A stretch of DNA of 64,000 nt from Bacillus sp. FJAT-18017 (lineage in GTDB: Bacteria; Bacillota; Bacilli; Bacillales; Cytobacillaceae): contig NZ_CP012602.1 in NCBI RefSeq assembly GCF_001278805.1, positions 723,001 to 787,000 of the forward strand. The letters are read 5' to 3'. Positions within the stretch are counted from its first letter, which is position 1, and each line of letters begins with the position of its first letter. Below the pieces are notes generated by a model. The model did no database searches, was not told the origin of the DNA, and was given only the letters and a program-made list of their open reading frames with translations. The position numbers were made by a program, and so were the translations under genes. Below are positions 9,474 through 18,779 of the stretch, in pieces.

Positions 9474-9506
9474 AAAAAGGCCCTCTTCAGAAAAGAAGAA
9501 GACCTT
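9474..9506 (-). terminator. S-box expression platform terminator
   Basis: On the minus strand AAGGTCTTCTTC... pairs with GAAGAGGGCCTT and is followed by TTTTTGA. It sits directly downstream of the SAM-I aptamer and shares bases (GGTTTCTTCTTATC) with the aptamer's 3' side, as required for an antiterminator switch. Confidence 0.88.
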
Positions 9507-9530
9507 AAATTACAAGGTTTCTTCTTATCT

Positions 9531-9629
9531 TGCAAGTTTTCACCAAACTTGCAGGAATTAGCACCTTTCCGTCTAAACGGTGGTTGCTGAGGTGTCATAG
9601 AGCCATTCTCTCAACCTCTCTTGATAAGA
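9531..9629 (-). promoter_or_regulatory. SAM-I (S-box) riboswitch aptamer
   Basis: Read on the minus strand it contains the hallmark blocks in order: CTTATCAAGAGAGGTTGAG, a GGCTCTATGA segment, CTCAGCAACC, AAGGTGCTAATTCC, then GATAAG closing helix P1 with CTTATC. These match the conserved core of SAM-I riboswitches, which shut transcription off when S-adenosylmethionine is plentiful. The regulated unit is the five-gene operon 9349-5617. The assignment is by motif recall; a covariance-model search (Rfam RF00162) would settle it. Confidence 0.94.
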
Positions 9630-9713
9630 AAAATATTGCTTATTCACTTTTCGCACTAATGAAAACAAGATTAACAAATTGTTTATAATATTTTGTTTAA
9701 TCTAATAAATACG

Positions 9714-9742
9714 ATTATGGAACTTTGTTCATATAATGTCAA
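9714..9742 (-). promoter_or_regulatory. sigma-A promoter of the S-box operon
   Basis: On the minus strand TTGACA (9742-9737), a 17-nt spacer and CATAAT (9719-9714) give a near-consensus promoter about 80 nt upstream of the riboswitch. Confidence 0.82.
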
Positions 9743-9921
9743 TATTTTTTTATTAGTGACATGCAGTTTGCCTCCTATTTTCAGTTTCTAAACAGTGGGG
9801 CGAACCTTGCAATAATTGGTTTTCTCCGGGATATTAGTTGCATAAGAATTTAAAAGGGAGCTGAAGGATAGCTGGTATTACAAAAGACAAACGTGTCGCC
9901 TTACAAAAGAGGAGGATCGGG

Positions 9922-10026
9922 TTGGCTTTTTCAAATATTATCGGAAGAAGCATTTCAGTTAAAAATGAATGTAAAGTTATTGTAAAAAACCTTGAATTAA
10001 AAATATATCAATCTATAATATGTTAA
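9922..10026 (+). other. possible 34-codon ORF in the doxX upstream region
   Basis: A TTG at 9922 has AGGAGG (9910-9915) 6 nt upstream and runs 34 codons to TAA at 10024. It overlaps the predicted doxX promoter and its product has no recognisable feature, so it could be a chance ORF. The rest of 9350-10066 holds the riboswitch, two promoters and AT-rich DNA. Confidence 0.2.
9992..10019 (+). promoter_or_regulatory. putative promoter of doxX
   Basis: TTGAAT (9992-9997), a 16-nt spacer and a perfect TATAAT (10014-10019), 48 nt before the start codon. Confidence 0.6.
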
Positions 10027-10066
10027 ATAAATATAAAAACTTAAGTAATAGAGGAGGAGTTTCTTT

Positions 10067-10459
10067 ATGTCTAACAAAAATGAAATTGGAACCTTTATAC
10101 TTCGTGTAGTACTAGGCATTGTCTTTTTAGCACACGGAGTTTCTAAGTTTCAAGGTGGGATAGAGAATACGGTAGGCTGGTTTGATAGTATCGGGATTCC
10201 CGGTTTTCTTGCTTATGCAGTAGCTGTGATTGAAGTGGCAGGTGGCATTGCGCTGATTCTTGGTTTAGGGACTCGTGTTGCTTCACTACTATTGGGCCTA
10301 ATCATGATTGGTGCAATCTTAATGGTGAAATTGCCGGACGGATTTCTAAATGGCTATGCTTATGATCTTGTGTTATTAGCCCTAACGGTGTATTTCGTAT
10401 TGAATGGAAGCAAGTTATATTCTCTTGGTCAGCTGATGGCTAAGGGTAAGGAAGCTTAG
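10067..10459 (+). CDS. DoxX family membrane protein
   Basis: The protein is 130 aa with four predicted membrane segments. The N-terminal RVVLGIVFLAHGVSKF and GIPGFLAYAVAVIEVAGGIALILG are typical of DoxX/YfiD-type proteins. AGAGGAGGAG precedes the ATG at suitable distance. Family members are small quinone- or thiol-linked membrane proteins whose role differs between species (in B. subtilis YfiDE is tied to catechol tolerance). It is monocistronic, with its own promoter and terminator. No partner gene next to it suggests a substrate. Confidence 0.85.
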   Translation: MSNKNEIGTFILRVVLGIVFLAHGVSKFQGGIENTVGWFDSIGIPGFLAYAVAVIEVAGGIALILGLGTRVASLLLGLIMIGAILMVKLPDGFLNGYAYDLVLLALTVYFVLNGSKLYSLGQLMAKGKEA

Positions 10460-10527
10460 TATCCAAAAAAAAGACAATTTAGCCCGAAAAAATGAGCTGT
10501 CATGTTGTTAAAAAACAAAAAATTATG

Positions 10528-10557
10528 GAGCTAATCAATTAAGTTGATTAGCTCTTT
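10528..10557. terminator. bidirectional terminator between doxX and the DUF1232 gene
   Basis: GAGCTAATCAA (10528-10538) and TTGATTAGCTC (10544-10554) form an 11-bp perfect stem with a 5-nt loop, followed by TTTA on the plus strand. It serves convergent genes. Confidence 0.75.
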
Positions 10558-10576
10558 ATAGCTGATATAGTTCGGT

Positions 10577-10960
10577 TTAGTTTAAAAGCTGAAAGATTTT
10601 GATAGATGCCCAAACCGTGAATCCAACCCAAATTAATATAATTATAAGGCCGGCAATCCAATTCTTTGGTTTGCCGTTTTTCATCAGTTGTTCTGCTTTC
10701 ACTTCACAATCAGATAAAACTGCTTTCGGTATCATTTTCATCGCGAGCCAAATCGCTATTGGAAGCAGAATCACTTCATCCAGGTAACCAAGAATCGGAA
10801 TGAAATCGGGTATTAAGTCAATTGGGCTGAATGCATATGCGACGATAACAGCAGTAAACACTTTTGTGTACCAAGGTACTCGCTCATCTCTATATGCAAA
10901 ATAAAGAATAAAGATCTTCCTTTTTAACTGCTTCGCCCAAGCTTTAATTTTATTGAACAT
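10577..10960 (-). CDS. DUF1232/YkvA family membrane protein
   Basis: The protein is 127 aa. It contains the DUF1232 core AYAFSPIDLIPDFIPILGYLDE (two short hydrophobic helices around the PxDLIPDFIP motif), plus a C-terminal membrane helix. GAGGAGAG lies 5 nt upstream of the ATG. The family is widespread and of unknown function. Confidence 0.87.
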   Translation of the reverse strand: MFNKIKAWAKQLKRKIFILYFAYRDERVPWYTKVFTAVIVAYAFSPIDLIPDFIPILGYLDEVILLPIAIWLAMKMIPKAVLSDCEVKAEQLMKNGKPKNWIAGLIIILIWVGFTVWASIKIFQLLN

Positions 10961-11374
10961 AGTCTCTCCTCTTGAAACACGCTCCAGCTGTCATAACACC
11001 ACTCTTAAGCGTAAAATCATCTCACCTTTTGTAATTTAACTATATAGTACTATAAACTAAGTATTTTTTTGTATTTTGCATGTCAGGCGGGCTGCTGCCA
11101 GGCAAGTTAGTTGAACAAGAAATATGAAAGTGGTAAGCTAGAATAGGTTTATGTGAGGTTTCTGATTATTATAAAAATACGGTTTTTATGGAGGAGTCTG
11201 TCACCAAGGGGAGAGGTATGCCCTTTGGTGACAGGCTCCTTTTTGTTTTTTTATCTTTTTTAAACTGCTGAAATCCCAAGATCTGTTAGTTATTAGGTTA
11301 GAGTTTATCCGCAGACCAAAAGTTTCAGCTGATTGTACATACTAAAAACAATGATTGATAGGAGGGTATTACCT
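10961..11374. other. gene-free stretch before the mrp operon
   Basis: No credible coding frame. It contains one strong hairpin (see 11192-11253) that does not follow a recognisable gene. The remainder is AT-rich. Confidence 0.5.
11192..11253 (+). terminator. strong orphan terminator
   Basis: A stem of about 19 bp (AGGAGTCTGTCACCAAGGG with CCCTTTGGTGACAGGCTCCT, one bulge) is followed by TTTTTGTTTTTTT. It could end a short untranslated transcript from the preceding 200 nt, or insulate the mrp operon. Confidence 0.75.
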
Positions 11375-13780
11375 TTGTCTTACTTGCTCTTGGCGATTGT
11401 TTCGCCGCTGCTACTTGCTATTTTCATTCCATTTTTCCATAAGTGGTTCGGACGCGTACATACGGGATGGTTCGTTCTTCCTTTGCCCATCCTATTATTT
11501 GCTTATTTTCTTTCCTATCTTCCAGAAACGATGAGCCAAAAAAGGGTGATGGAAACCTTTGAATGGATTCCATCCCTGGGGATGAATTTCACAGCCAAAG
11601 TAGATGGGCTTGGCTTATTATTTGCCCTTTTAATTACAGGGATAGGCGCACTCGTAATCCTCTATTCCATTTACTATTTAGCAAAAGATAAAGAAAAGCT
11701 CAACACTTTCTATGTCTATTTGTTGCTTTTTATGGGAGCAATGCTAGGGGTCGTGTTATCCGATAACCTAATCGTCATGTATGCCTTTTGGGAGCTGACC
11801 AGCTTCTCCTCATTTCTCTTGATCGGCTATTGGTACGAACGGGAACGGTCCCGGTATGGAGCTCAAAAGTCGATGCTTATAACAGTGTTTGGCGGGCTGG
11901 CGATGCTCGGCGGAATCATCCTTCTTTATGTGATGACCGGAACATTCAGCATGACCGAAATCATCGGTACTTCAGATGAAATTTTCAATCATCCTTTATT
12001 TGTCCCTGCACTGGTTTGTATATTGCTTGGCGCTTTTACAAAGTCAGCTCAATTTCCTTTTTACATCTGGCTGCCCGATGCCATGGAGGCCCCAACGCCT
12101 GTTAGTGCGTATTTACACTCGGCGACAATGGTTAAAGCGGGGATTTATCTTGTAGCACGGTTCACTCCTGTATTCGGGGAATCGAGTGTCTGGTTCTGGC
12201 TTGTTGGAGGAGTCGGCCTGTTAACCTTAATCTGGGGATCGATGTTTGCTGTAAAACAAACTGATTTAAAAGCGATTCTTGCATTTTCAACAGTGAGCCA
12301 GCTCGGGCTGATTATGTCCTTGCTTGGCGTCGGGGCAGCTGCTCTCCATTTTGAAGCACTGGACGACAATATTTACACAGTAGCCGTTACGGCGGCAATC
12401 TTTCATTTAATCAACCATGCTACCTTTAAAGGAAGCCTGTTCATGGCTGCGGGAATCGTTGATCATGAAACAGGCACGAGGGATATCAGAAAGCTTGGCG
12501 GGCTTATGCAGTTTATGCCGATCACATTTACAATTTCCGCAATCGGGGCATTCTCAATGGCCGGGTTGCCTCCTTTTAATGGATTTTTAAGTAAAGAAAT
12601 GTTCTTTACGGCCATGGTCCAAGTAAGGGAAATGAACATATTCAACCTGGAAACATGGGGAATTCTATTCCCGGTGCTTGCCTGGGTGGCAAGTATCTTT
12701 ACGTTTGTGTACAGCATGATCCTTGTTTTCAAAACATTCACCGGGAAGTACCAGCCGGAAAAACTAGACCAGAAGCCGCATGAAGCTCCGGTCGGGATGT
12801 TGATTTCCCCCGTGATTCTGGCTGCTCTTGTTGTCATTTTCGGCCTCTTCCCGAACTTACTATCAGGTACTCTGATCTCGCCGGCAATGTCAGCTGTCCT
12901 GCCAGATTTATTGGGAGCGGGGGAAGAGTTCGATGTACATATCTCGTTCTGGCACGGTCCTAACATTGAACTGTTCATGACCATTGGAGTCATCCTGCTG
13001 GGCTTCTTCCTTTTTAAAACATATCCAAAGTGGGGAAAGATTTACGGTAAACTTCCGCAGAAGCTATCACTGAACCGCTTTTATGATGGCCTAATAGAAA
13101 AGGCCCAGACCGGCTCCAACAGGTTGACGAACAGCTATATGACCGGCTCGATTAGATCTTATCTTGTTTATATCTTTACATTCTTTATCTTCATTCTATC
13201 TGCAGCTCTCATAAGGGAGAATGCATTTAAGCTTGATACGAGCAATGTTTCATCCATAGGGATATATGAAATGGTCCTTGTCCTGTTTATCGTTGTTGGA
13301 TCAATAAGCATTCTGTTTGTTAAATCAAGAATGACTTCAATTATCCTTCTTGGTTCAGTTGGTTATACGGTTTCACTGTTCTATGTGCTTTTCAGGGCAC
13401 CGGATTTGGCGTTAACCCAGCTGGTAATCGAAACGATCTCGGTCGCTCTCTTCCTGGTTTGTTTTTATCACCTGCCGAAATACCGAAAGCTTGAAACGAG
13501 GATGAGATTCAGGCTGACAAATGCGCTCATATCCATTGGGGTTGGGGCAATCGTCACCATTATTGCACTCTCCGCCCATAGCAATAAGCTGTTTGATTCG
13601 ATTTCGCAGTATTACGTTGAAAATACGTATGTGGAAGCAGCCGGGAAAAACATGGTCAATGTCATTCTCGTGGACTTCCGCGGTTTTGATACACTTTTTG
13701 AAATAACGGTCCTTGCGATTGCCTCGCTGGGGATTTACGGAATGATTAGATTGAAATCGGATAGGGGGAAACAAGGGTGA
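11375..13780 (+). CDS. mrpA: Na+/H+ antiporter subunit A
   Basis: The protein is 801 aa from the TTG at 11375, 8 nt after GGAGGG (11361-11366); this length equals B. subtilis MrpA. An upstream start at 11333 would place the binding site inside the gene. The protein has a complex-I NuoL-like core with the usual TM5/TM7-8 segments (LTSFSSFLLIGYW, DAMEAPTPVSAYLHSATMVKAG) and the MrpA-specific C-terminal extension with APDLALTQLVIET. It is the largest subunit of the Mrp complex, which exports sodium for protons and supports alkali and salt tolerance. First gene of a complete A-G operon, overlapping mrpB by 4 nt. Confidence 0.97.
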   Translation: MSYLLLAIVSPLLLAIFIPFFHKWFGRVHTGWFVLPLPILLFAYFLSYLPETMSQKRVMETFEWIPSLGMNFTAKVDGLGLLFALLITGIGALVILYSIYYLAKDKEKLNTFYVYLLLFMGAMLGVVLSDNLIVMYAFWELTSFSSFLLIGYWYERERSRYGAQKSMLITVFGGLAMLGGIILLYVMTGTFSMTEIIGTSDEIFNHPLFVPALVCILLGAFTKSAQFPFYIWLPDAMEAPTPVSAYLHSATMVKAGIYLVARFTPVFGESSVWFWLVGGVGLLTLIWGSMFAVKQTDLKAILAFSTVSQLGLIMSLLGVGAAALHFEALDDNIYTVAVTAAIFHLINHATFKGSLFMAAGIVDHETGTRDIRKLGGLMQFMPITFTISAIGAFSMAGLPPFNGFLSKEMFFTAMVQVREMNIFNLETWGILFPVLAWVASIFTFVYSMILVFKTFTGKYQPEKLDQKPHEAPVGMLISPVILAALVVIFGLFPNLLSGTLISPAMSAVLPDLLGAGEEFDVHISFWHGPNIELFMTIGVILLGFFLFKTYPKWGKIYGKLPQKLSLNRFYDGLIEKAQTGSNRLTNSYMTGSIRSYLVYIFTFFIFILSAALIRENAFKLDTSNVSSIGIYEMVLVLFIVVGSISILFVKSRMTSIILLGSVGYTVSLFYVLFRAPDLALTQLVIETISVALFLVCFYHLPKYRKLETRMRFRLTNALISIGVGAIVTIIALSAHSNKLFDSISQYYVENTYVEAAGKNMVNVILVDFRGFDTLFEITVLAIASLGIYGMIRLKSDRGKQG

Positions 13781-14202
13781 GAAAAGTTAATAATATTATT
13801 CTTGAAACGTCCCTTAAAGTGTTGCTCTTTATCATCGCCCTATATTCGGTTTATATTTTCACTGCGGGCCACTACTATCCTGGGGGCGGCTTTATCGGCG
13901 GCCTGATGACTTCGGGGGCGATTGTTCTCCTGTTAATCACGTATGATATTGAAACAGTTGCGAAAATCCTGCCCATCAATTATCGGTTTCTTACGGCTAG
14001 TGGGTTATTGATTGCGATTGCTACAAGTGCAGGGGCAATGCTGTTTAATGTACCTTTTTTAACCCACGTTTTTACAGATGTTCATCTCCCGGTGATTGGG
14101 GAACTATCCCTCCATACCGCAACACTGTTTGACCTGGGTGTCTATTTTGTTGTTATCGGTGTGACGATGACCATTATTCAAACAATAGGGGGGGATGAAT
14201 AA
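13777..14202 (+). CDS. mrpB: Na+/H+ antiporter subunit B
   Basis: The protein is 141 aa with four membrane segments and the family stretch [24 protein letters not shown] start at 13777 overlaps the mrpA stop (GTGA), so translation is coupled. It is a small integral subunit of the Mrp complex. Confidence 0.95.
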   Translation: MRKVNNIILETSLKVLLFIIALYSVYIFTAGHYYPGGGFIGGLMTSGAIVLLLITYDIETVAKILPINYRFLTASGLLIAIATSAGAMLFNVPFLTHVFTDVHLPVIGELSLHTATLFDLGVYFVVIGVTMTIIQTIGGDE

Positions 14203-14543
14203 TGGAGATTTTAATGGCTTTTGTCATAGGGATTTTATTTATGACTGCAACGTATCTAATGCTGTCAAGAAGCTTGCTGCGCATTATCATCGGAACAGGA
14301 CTGCTCAGCCATGGAGCCCATCTGCTTATTTTAACAATGGGCGGGCTGAAGAGGGGAGCAGCCCCAATCCTGAGGGACAATATAACCACGTATACAGATC
14401 CACTCCCGCAGGCTCTTATTTTAACGGCTATTGTTATCTCTTTCGGGGTAACAGCCTTTTTCCTGGTTTTGGCCTATCGATCCTATAAAGAGCTGGGGAC
14501 CGATAATGTGGAAGAAATGAGAGGATCCAAGCTAAATGACTAA
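14202..14543 (+). CDS. mrpC: Na+/H+ antiporter subunit C
   Basis: The protein is 113 aa, NuoK-like, with three membrane segments and [14 protein letters not shown] and [18 protein letters not shown], which are MrpC signatures. ATG overlaps the mrpB stop by one base (TAATG). It ends eight nt inside mrpD. Confidence 0.95.
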   Translation: MEILMAFVIGILFMTATYLMLSRSLLRIIIGTGLLSHGAHLLILTMGGLKRGAAPILRDNITTYTDPLPQALILTAIVISFGVTAFFLVLAYRSYKELGTDNVEEMRGSKLND

Positions 14544-16023
14544 TTTAATTCTGTTACCGATCATCATCCCTCTACTTACGGGGGCACTATTAATCTTTTT
14601 TAGAAAAAATAAAACCGTTCAGCGCGCGCTGGCAACGTTGTCAGCAGTTGCAGGAATCATTGTTTCCTTTATGATTGTTCAAAAAGTCCGCTTTGATGGA
14701 GTTCAATCACTCAATATCAGCAGCTGGGATGCGCCTTTTGGAATAACGATCGTCTCCGATATGCTCTCCGCGCTGCTTGTGTTCACAACAAGTATCATCG
14801 CATTCGCATGTTTGCTTTATTCTTTTTCTTCAATAGGGGAAAAAAGAGAAAATCATTACTTTTATGCGGTTTTTAACTTCTTATTAGTTGGGATTAACGG
14901 GGCCTTTACAACTGGGGATATTTTCAACCTTTTTGTCTTCTTTGAAGTGATGCTCATGTCTTCATATGTCTTGCTCGTGCTCGGCGGAACAAAGATTCAG
15001 TTAGGTGAAACGATTAAATATTTGCTCGTCAATATTATTTCTTCGGCCTTATTTGTTATTGCTGTCGCCTATTTGTATTCTGTAGTCGGAACGCTGAACA
15101 TGGCTCATATCTCCACAAGGATCAGTGAGATTAGCGCAAACGGGATGCCGGGCATTTTGACTGTCATTGCGGTTTTGTTTTTAATTGTATTCGGGCTGAA
15201 AGGGGCAATCTTTCCGCTTTACTTCTGGATGCCAGGCTCCTACTATGCACCTCCGGCAGCGGTTCTTGCTCTGTTTGGGGCATTGCTGACAAAAGTTGGC
15301 GTATATGCGATTACGAGAACCTATACCCTTCTTTTTTACCATGACGGCTTCCTTTTCCAGCTGCTGGCCGTTTTGGCGATTTTATCTGTTATTGTTGGTG
15401 TAATAGGGGCAATTGCTTATTGGGATATAAAGTATATTGTCATTTACAACATTATCGTAGCAGTCGGTGTGATTTTATACGGCGTTTCCGTTATGAATCC
15501 TGCCGCTATGACAGGGTCGGTCTATTATTTGATTCATGACATGATCATTAAAGCCGCTTTGTTTCTGCTCATTGGGATTATGATTGCGATAACTGGGACA
15601 AGTAATCTGAGAAAAATCAGCGGCCTGATCAGCCGGTATCCAGGCCTTGGCTGGACCTTTTTCATTGCAGCATTGTCACTGGCAGGTATTCCTCCATTGA
15701 GCGGATTTCTTGGAAAGTTTCTGATCATTCAAGGCGGTGTTCAGGGAGAAAGTTATATTGCCGCCTGCCTCGTATTAATGTCTAGCCTTCTTGTCCTGTT
15801 TTCCGTTATGAAAATTTTCATAAATGGGTTTTGGGGGAAGGGGCAGGCATATGAAGGGGAGGAAAAGGCTCCTGTTAAATGGCTTCTCATTTCTCCGGCC
15901 ATTCTCGTGGTTTTGTCCGCTGTTTACGGCATAGGCTCGGAGTCCTTCCTGCCGTATATTAACCTGGCAGCTGAAACGTTATTGGATCCAAGTGCCTATA
16001 TTGAAGCTGTCTTAAAGGAGTGA
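14536..16023 (+). CDS. mrpD: Na+/H+ antiporter subunit D
   Basis: The protein is 495 aa and NuoM/N-like, with the conserved Glu segment [17 protein letters not shown] and the Lys/His-rich channel region [34 protein letters not shown]. Overlap with mrpC and an SD inside its end show operon coupling. With MrpA it forms the putative proton-translocating part. Confidence 0.96.
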   Translation: MTNLILLPIIIPLLTGALLIFFRKNKTVQRALATLSAVAGIIVSFMIVQKVRFDGVQSLNISSWDAPFGITIVSDMLSALLVFTTSIIAFACLLYSFSSIGEKRENHYFYAVFNFLLVGINGAFTTGDIFNLFVFFEVMLMSSYVLLVLGGTKIQLGETIKYLLVNIISSALFVIAVAYLYSVVGTLNMAHISTRISEISANGMPGILTVIAVLFLIVFGLKGAIFPLYFWMPGSYYAPPAAVLALFGALLTKVGVYAITRTYTLLFYHDGFLFQLLAVLAILSVIVGVIGAIAYWDIKYIVIYNIIVAVGVILYGVSVMNPAAMTGSVYYLIHDMIIKAALFLLIGIMIAITGTSNLRKISGLISRYPGLGWTFFIAALSLAGIPPLSGFLGKFLIIQGGVQGESYIAACLVLMSSLLVLFSVMKIFINGFWGKGQAYEGEEKAPVKWLLISPAILVVLSAVYGIGSESFLPYINLAAETLLDPSAYIEAVLKE

Positions 16024-16029
16024 TTTAGG

Positions 16030-16506
16030 TTGTCCCTTCAAATTTTATTAAATGTGGTCCTGGCTTTCCTATGGATGTTTATCAAGGTTTCGTATGGCCC
16101 TATTGATTTTATTAAAGGATATATATTTGGGTTGCTTGTCATCTTTGTGCTTAGGCGCTTTTTCCAGAGCCGCTTCTATGTTTATAGAATTTGGTCGTTT
16201 GTGAAGCTGACACTAATCTTTTTCAAGGAGCTTCTGTTATCCAATATTGCAATCATCAAAATTGTACTGAAGCCCAAATTGGATATGCGGCCGGGCATTT
16301 TTGCCCTTCAAACCGATTTAACGAAAGACTGGCAGATTTTGCTCTTGTCTAGCTTGATTACCCTGACACCCGGCACATTGGTCATTTCAGTATCCGATGA
16401 TAATAAAATCCTGTTTGTCCATGCGATGGATTTAGGAGAAATTGAAACTGAAATTAATAATATAAAAAACACATTTGAACGTGCTATTTTGGAGGTGAGC
16501 GGCTAA
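16030..16506 (+). CDS. mrpE: Na+/H+ antiporter subunit E
   Basis: The protein is 158 aa. TTG start at 16030 is preceded by AAAGGAG at the end of mrpD. Two N-terminal membrane helices, then a cytoplasmic domain with RPGIFALQTDL and LITLTPGTLVISVS, as in MrpE. Confidence 0.95.
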   Translation: MSLQILLNVVLAFLWMFIKVSYGPIDFIKGYIFGLLVIFVLRRFFQSRFYVYRIWSFVKLTLIFFKELLLSNIAIIKIVLKPKLDMRPGIFALQTDLTKDWQILLLSSLITLTPGTLVISVSDDNKILFVHAMDLGEIETEINNIKNTFERAILEVSG

Positions 16507-16790
16507 TGCTTGAAATAATTGTACGAATTGCTTTATTATGCTGTTCACTCTCTATGCTGGGGCTCATCTACCGCGTCATTAAAGGGCCCTCAACCGCTGA
16601 CAGGGTAATTGCCCTGGATTCAATTGGCGTTAATCTTGTCGCGATAACCGCGCTATTTTCAATTGTCCATAAATCGACTGCTTTTCTGGATATTATCCTT
16701 CTGATTGGGATTTTGGCCTTTATCGGGACGGTAGCCTTTGCTAAATATTTGGAAAGAGGGGAGATTATCGAAAATGAGCCTAATCGTTAA
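16506..16790 (+). CDS. mrpF: Na+/H+ antiporter subunit F
   Basis: The protein is 94 aa with three membrane helices and the MrpF core [21 protein letters not shown]. It overlaps mrpE by one base and mrpG by 17 bases. Confidence 0.95.
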   Translation: MLEIIVRIALLCCSLSMLGLIYRVIKGPSTADRVIALDSIGVNLVAITALFSIVHKSTAFLDIILLIGILAFIGTVAFAKYLERGEIIENEPNR

Positions 16791-17136
16791 TTTCTTAATC
16801 GGTTTTTTCATTTTGGCAGGCGCTTTTCTATGTCTTATTGCTACGTTCGGCGTGATTAGGCTTCCAGACGTGTATACACGGAACCATGCAGCATCCAAAG
16901 CGACGACTTTAGGGGTCATGTTCATTCTAATAGGAACATTTATTTACTTTTACTCCTCCCTGGATCATTTTAATTCAAGGCTGATACTAGGCTTTGTCTT
17001 CCTCTTTATGACTTCGCCGATATCCGGGCACTTGATTAACCGATCTGCTTACAACTCCGGGGTGAAGCTTTGGGATAGAAGTGTCAGAGATGACCTGAAG
17101 ACATATAACGAGGCAAAAGAGAAAAATCGGTTCTAA
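16774..17136 (+). CDS. mrpG: Na+/H+ antiporter subunit G
   Basis: The protein is 120 aa from the ATG at 16774 (GAGGGGA about 11 nt upstream, inside mrpF); an in-frame start at 16738 would give an atypical charged N-terminus. Contains [24 protein letters not shown] and the [15 protein letters not shown] segment typical of MrpG. Last gene of the operon. Confidence 0.95.
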   Translation: MSLIVNFLIGFFILAGAFLCLIATFGVIRLPDVYTRNHAASKATTLGVMFILIGTFIYFYSSLDHFNSRLILGFVFLFMTSPISGHLINRSAYNSGVKLWDRSVRDDLKTYNEAKEKNRF

Positions 17137-17140
17137 CTAG

Positions 17141-17178
17141 AAGAAGCATAACTCCTCCTAGAGGGTTATGCTTCTTTG
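17141..17178. terminator. terminator between mrpG and the DUF421 gene
   Basis: GAAGCATAAC pairs with GTTATGCTTC over 10 bp (17143-17175), followed by TTTG; the opposite strand has AGAAG after the stem, so it works best for mrp but sits between convergent genes. Confidence 0.8.
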
Positions 17179-17179
17179 T

Positions 17180-17863
17180 CTACTTGTCATAAAGGTCAAC
17201 AGTTAATTTGCCTGAAGAATCCACTTGAGCCATAAAGACTTTATCGACAGACAAACCTTGTTTCTCGAGCTCCATTTTGAGCCATAAGGGAGACCGTTTT
17301 GCGGCAGCAAGGGAATCATATAATATTTTTCCATCCATTATAACAGTCTGGGTTACTCTCTTGTTTTTAACGTTAAGATTTAAATCTTTCGCGGTTAACG
17401 GCTGGTTTTCTTTTTTCAAAAAAACACTTAAATCACCAGTCGGCTCTAGAACGGCAAATTCCACCTCAGAAACGTTAAACACATTTTTTTTCCTAAGCAA
17501 GGTGTTTAAATCATCAATCGTGTAAAGTTCCTTTTTTAAGTTTCCTTCTAATATATTTCCGTTTTCTATAAATACAGTTGCTTTGCCTTCAGTGAAATCC
17601 CGGAATTTTTTATTTTTTAGAGAGATATAGTCGACTAAATATGTCACTGCAAAAAAAATCAAAATCGCTACTACTCCATGCCATAAGTTTCTCTCAAGGC
17701 CCATAATGACTTCAGCTGCTATACTCCCAATCGTAATTCCGGATACATACTCAAAAAAAGAAATTTGGGAAAGCTGCTTTTTACCGAGTAATTTGGTCAT
17801 TAAAAACAGAACAGCTAAAAATAAAAAAGAACGAATCGTTATATCAAACCAGTTGCTGTCCAC
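17180..17863 (-). CDS. DUF421 (YetF-like) membrane protein
   Basis: The protein is 227 aa with three N-terminal membrane helices (LFLAVLFLMTKLLGKKQLSQ, a hallmark region of the family) and a C-terminal cytoplasmic double domain with YDSLAAAKRSPLWL. The GTG start at 17863 has only a weak GGGGTG upstream. B. subtilis has several paralogues (YetF, YdfR, YkjA, YrbG) and YetF is linked to spores in some species; function here is unknown. Confidence 0.86.
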   Translation of the reverse strand: MDSNWFDITIRSFLFLAVLFLMTKLLGKKQLSQISFFEYVSGITIGSIAAEVIMGLERNLWHGVVAILIFFAVTYLVDYISLKNKKFRDFTEGKATVFIENGNILEGNLKKELYTIDDLNTLLRKKNVFNVSEVEFAVLEPTGDLSVFLKKENQPLTAKDLNLNVKNKRVTQTVIMDGKILYDSLAAAKRSPLWLKMELEKQGLSVDKVFMAQVDSSGKLTVDLYDK

Positions 17864-18017
17864 TTAAACACCCCGATAGGTTTGGCTTATAAAATATAGT
17901 AGTAGCCGTATCAAAACATATAAGCTTACTTTGCGGAATTGCTCCATAAAAAATTTGTGGAAAATAAAGCAAGTGATGGAAGGGAGGCAGTGGATGGCCT
18001 TTTTAAAGGTGGGAAAA

Positions 18018-18052
18018 CAAAAAGCACAACCCTGCTAAAAGCAAGGTTATGC
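18018..18052 (-). terminator. terminator of the guaD-like/ankyrin operon
   Basis: On the minus strand GCATAACCTTGCT and AGCAGGGTTGTGC form a stem with a 3-nt loop, followed by TTTTTG. Confidence 0.82.
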
Positions 18053-18056
18053 CTTC

Positions 18057-18779
18057 TTAGTTTGCACCAGCATCCATTAAAATTTGTTCAATTTCCTTAA
18101 ATCCTCTTTCGCGCGCATGCTGCAAAGGGGTAACATTATTGCCGTCCGGAATATTCACATCGGCCCCATGTTCAATTAACAACTTAATGGTTTGCTGTTG
18201 TTTTTTGCCGCCATCATTTAGAATAATAGCTTCAAGCAAGGCAGTCCAGCCAAGATTGTTGATATGATTCACATCAACGTCAGTCTTTGTTAAAAGTTCT
18301 ATCACTACTTCGGTATATCCATGTTCTGAAGCAGGGATTAAGGCGGTTCCTCCGTAACGGTTCGTAATGGCCGGATCGGCTCCAGCCTGAATGGTTAACC
18401 TTAAAATATCAAGATAGCCCTCAGCACCTGCATACAGAAATGGATTGTTTTTCATATCATCCTGTTTGTTGACGTCTGCTCCTGCTTTAATTAATACTTT
18501 TGCCGTTTCAACATCGTTATGATAGGCTGCAATCATCGTAGGGGTTTGTCCCTGCTCATTTTGCACATTTATATTGGCGCCCGCCTCAATTAACATCTCT
18601 ACGGTTTCTGTTTCCTGGTTTTCAGCAGCTTGAAGCAGCTGAGTATCTATGTCGTTTGTCATTTGTTTTTTCTCCTCTATCGGCTGGTTTTCGTTCGACG
18701 TGACACATCCTTGAAGAAACAGGATGCAACATAACAGGATTGGAGCCCATTTTGCGTTCAGAAAAAAGCTCTTGCTCAT
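18057..18779 (-). CDS. ankyrin-repeat lipoprotein
   Basis: The protein is 240 aa from the ATG at 18779, which overlaps the stop of the upstream deaminase gene as TGATG; a longer frame back to 18800 lies wholly inside that gene. Signal peptide with lipobox LQGC (residues 22-25), so it should be an exported lipoprotein. From about residue 45 on it consists of five or six ankyrin repeats (AGANINVQNEQGQTPTMIAA, AGADVNKQDDMKNNPFLYA, GADVNIPDGNNVTPLQHA). Ankyrin repeats mediate protein contacts; the partner is unknown. Translational coupling to a purine deaminase gene is unusual. Confidence 0.87.
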   Translation of the reverse strand: MSKSFFLNAKWAPILLCCILFLQGCVTSNENQPIEEKKQMTNDIDTQLLQAAENQETETVEMLIEAGANINVQNEQGQTPTMIAAYHNDVETAKVLIKAGADVNKQDDMKNNPFLYAGAEGYLDILRLTIQAGADPAITNRYGGTALIPASEHGYTEVVIELLTKTDVDVNHINNLGWTALLEAIILNDGGKKQQQTIKLLIEHGADVNIPDGNNVTPLQHARERGFKEIEQILMDAGAN

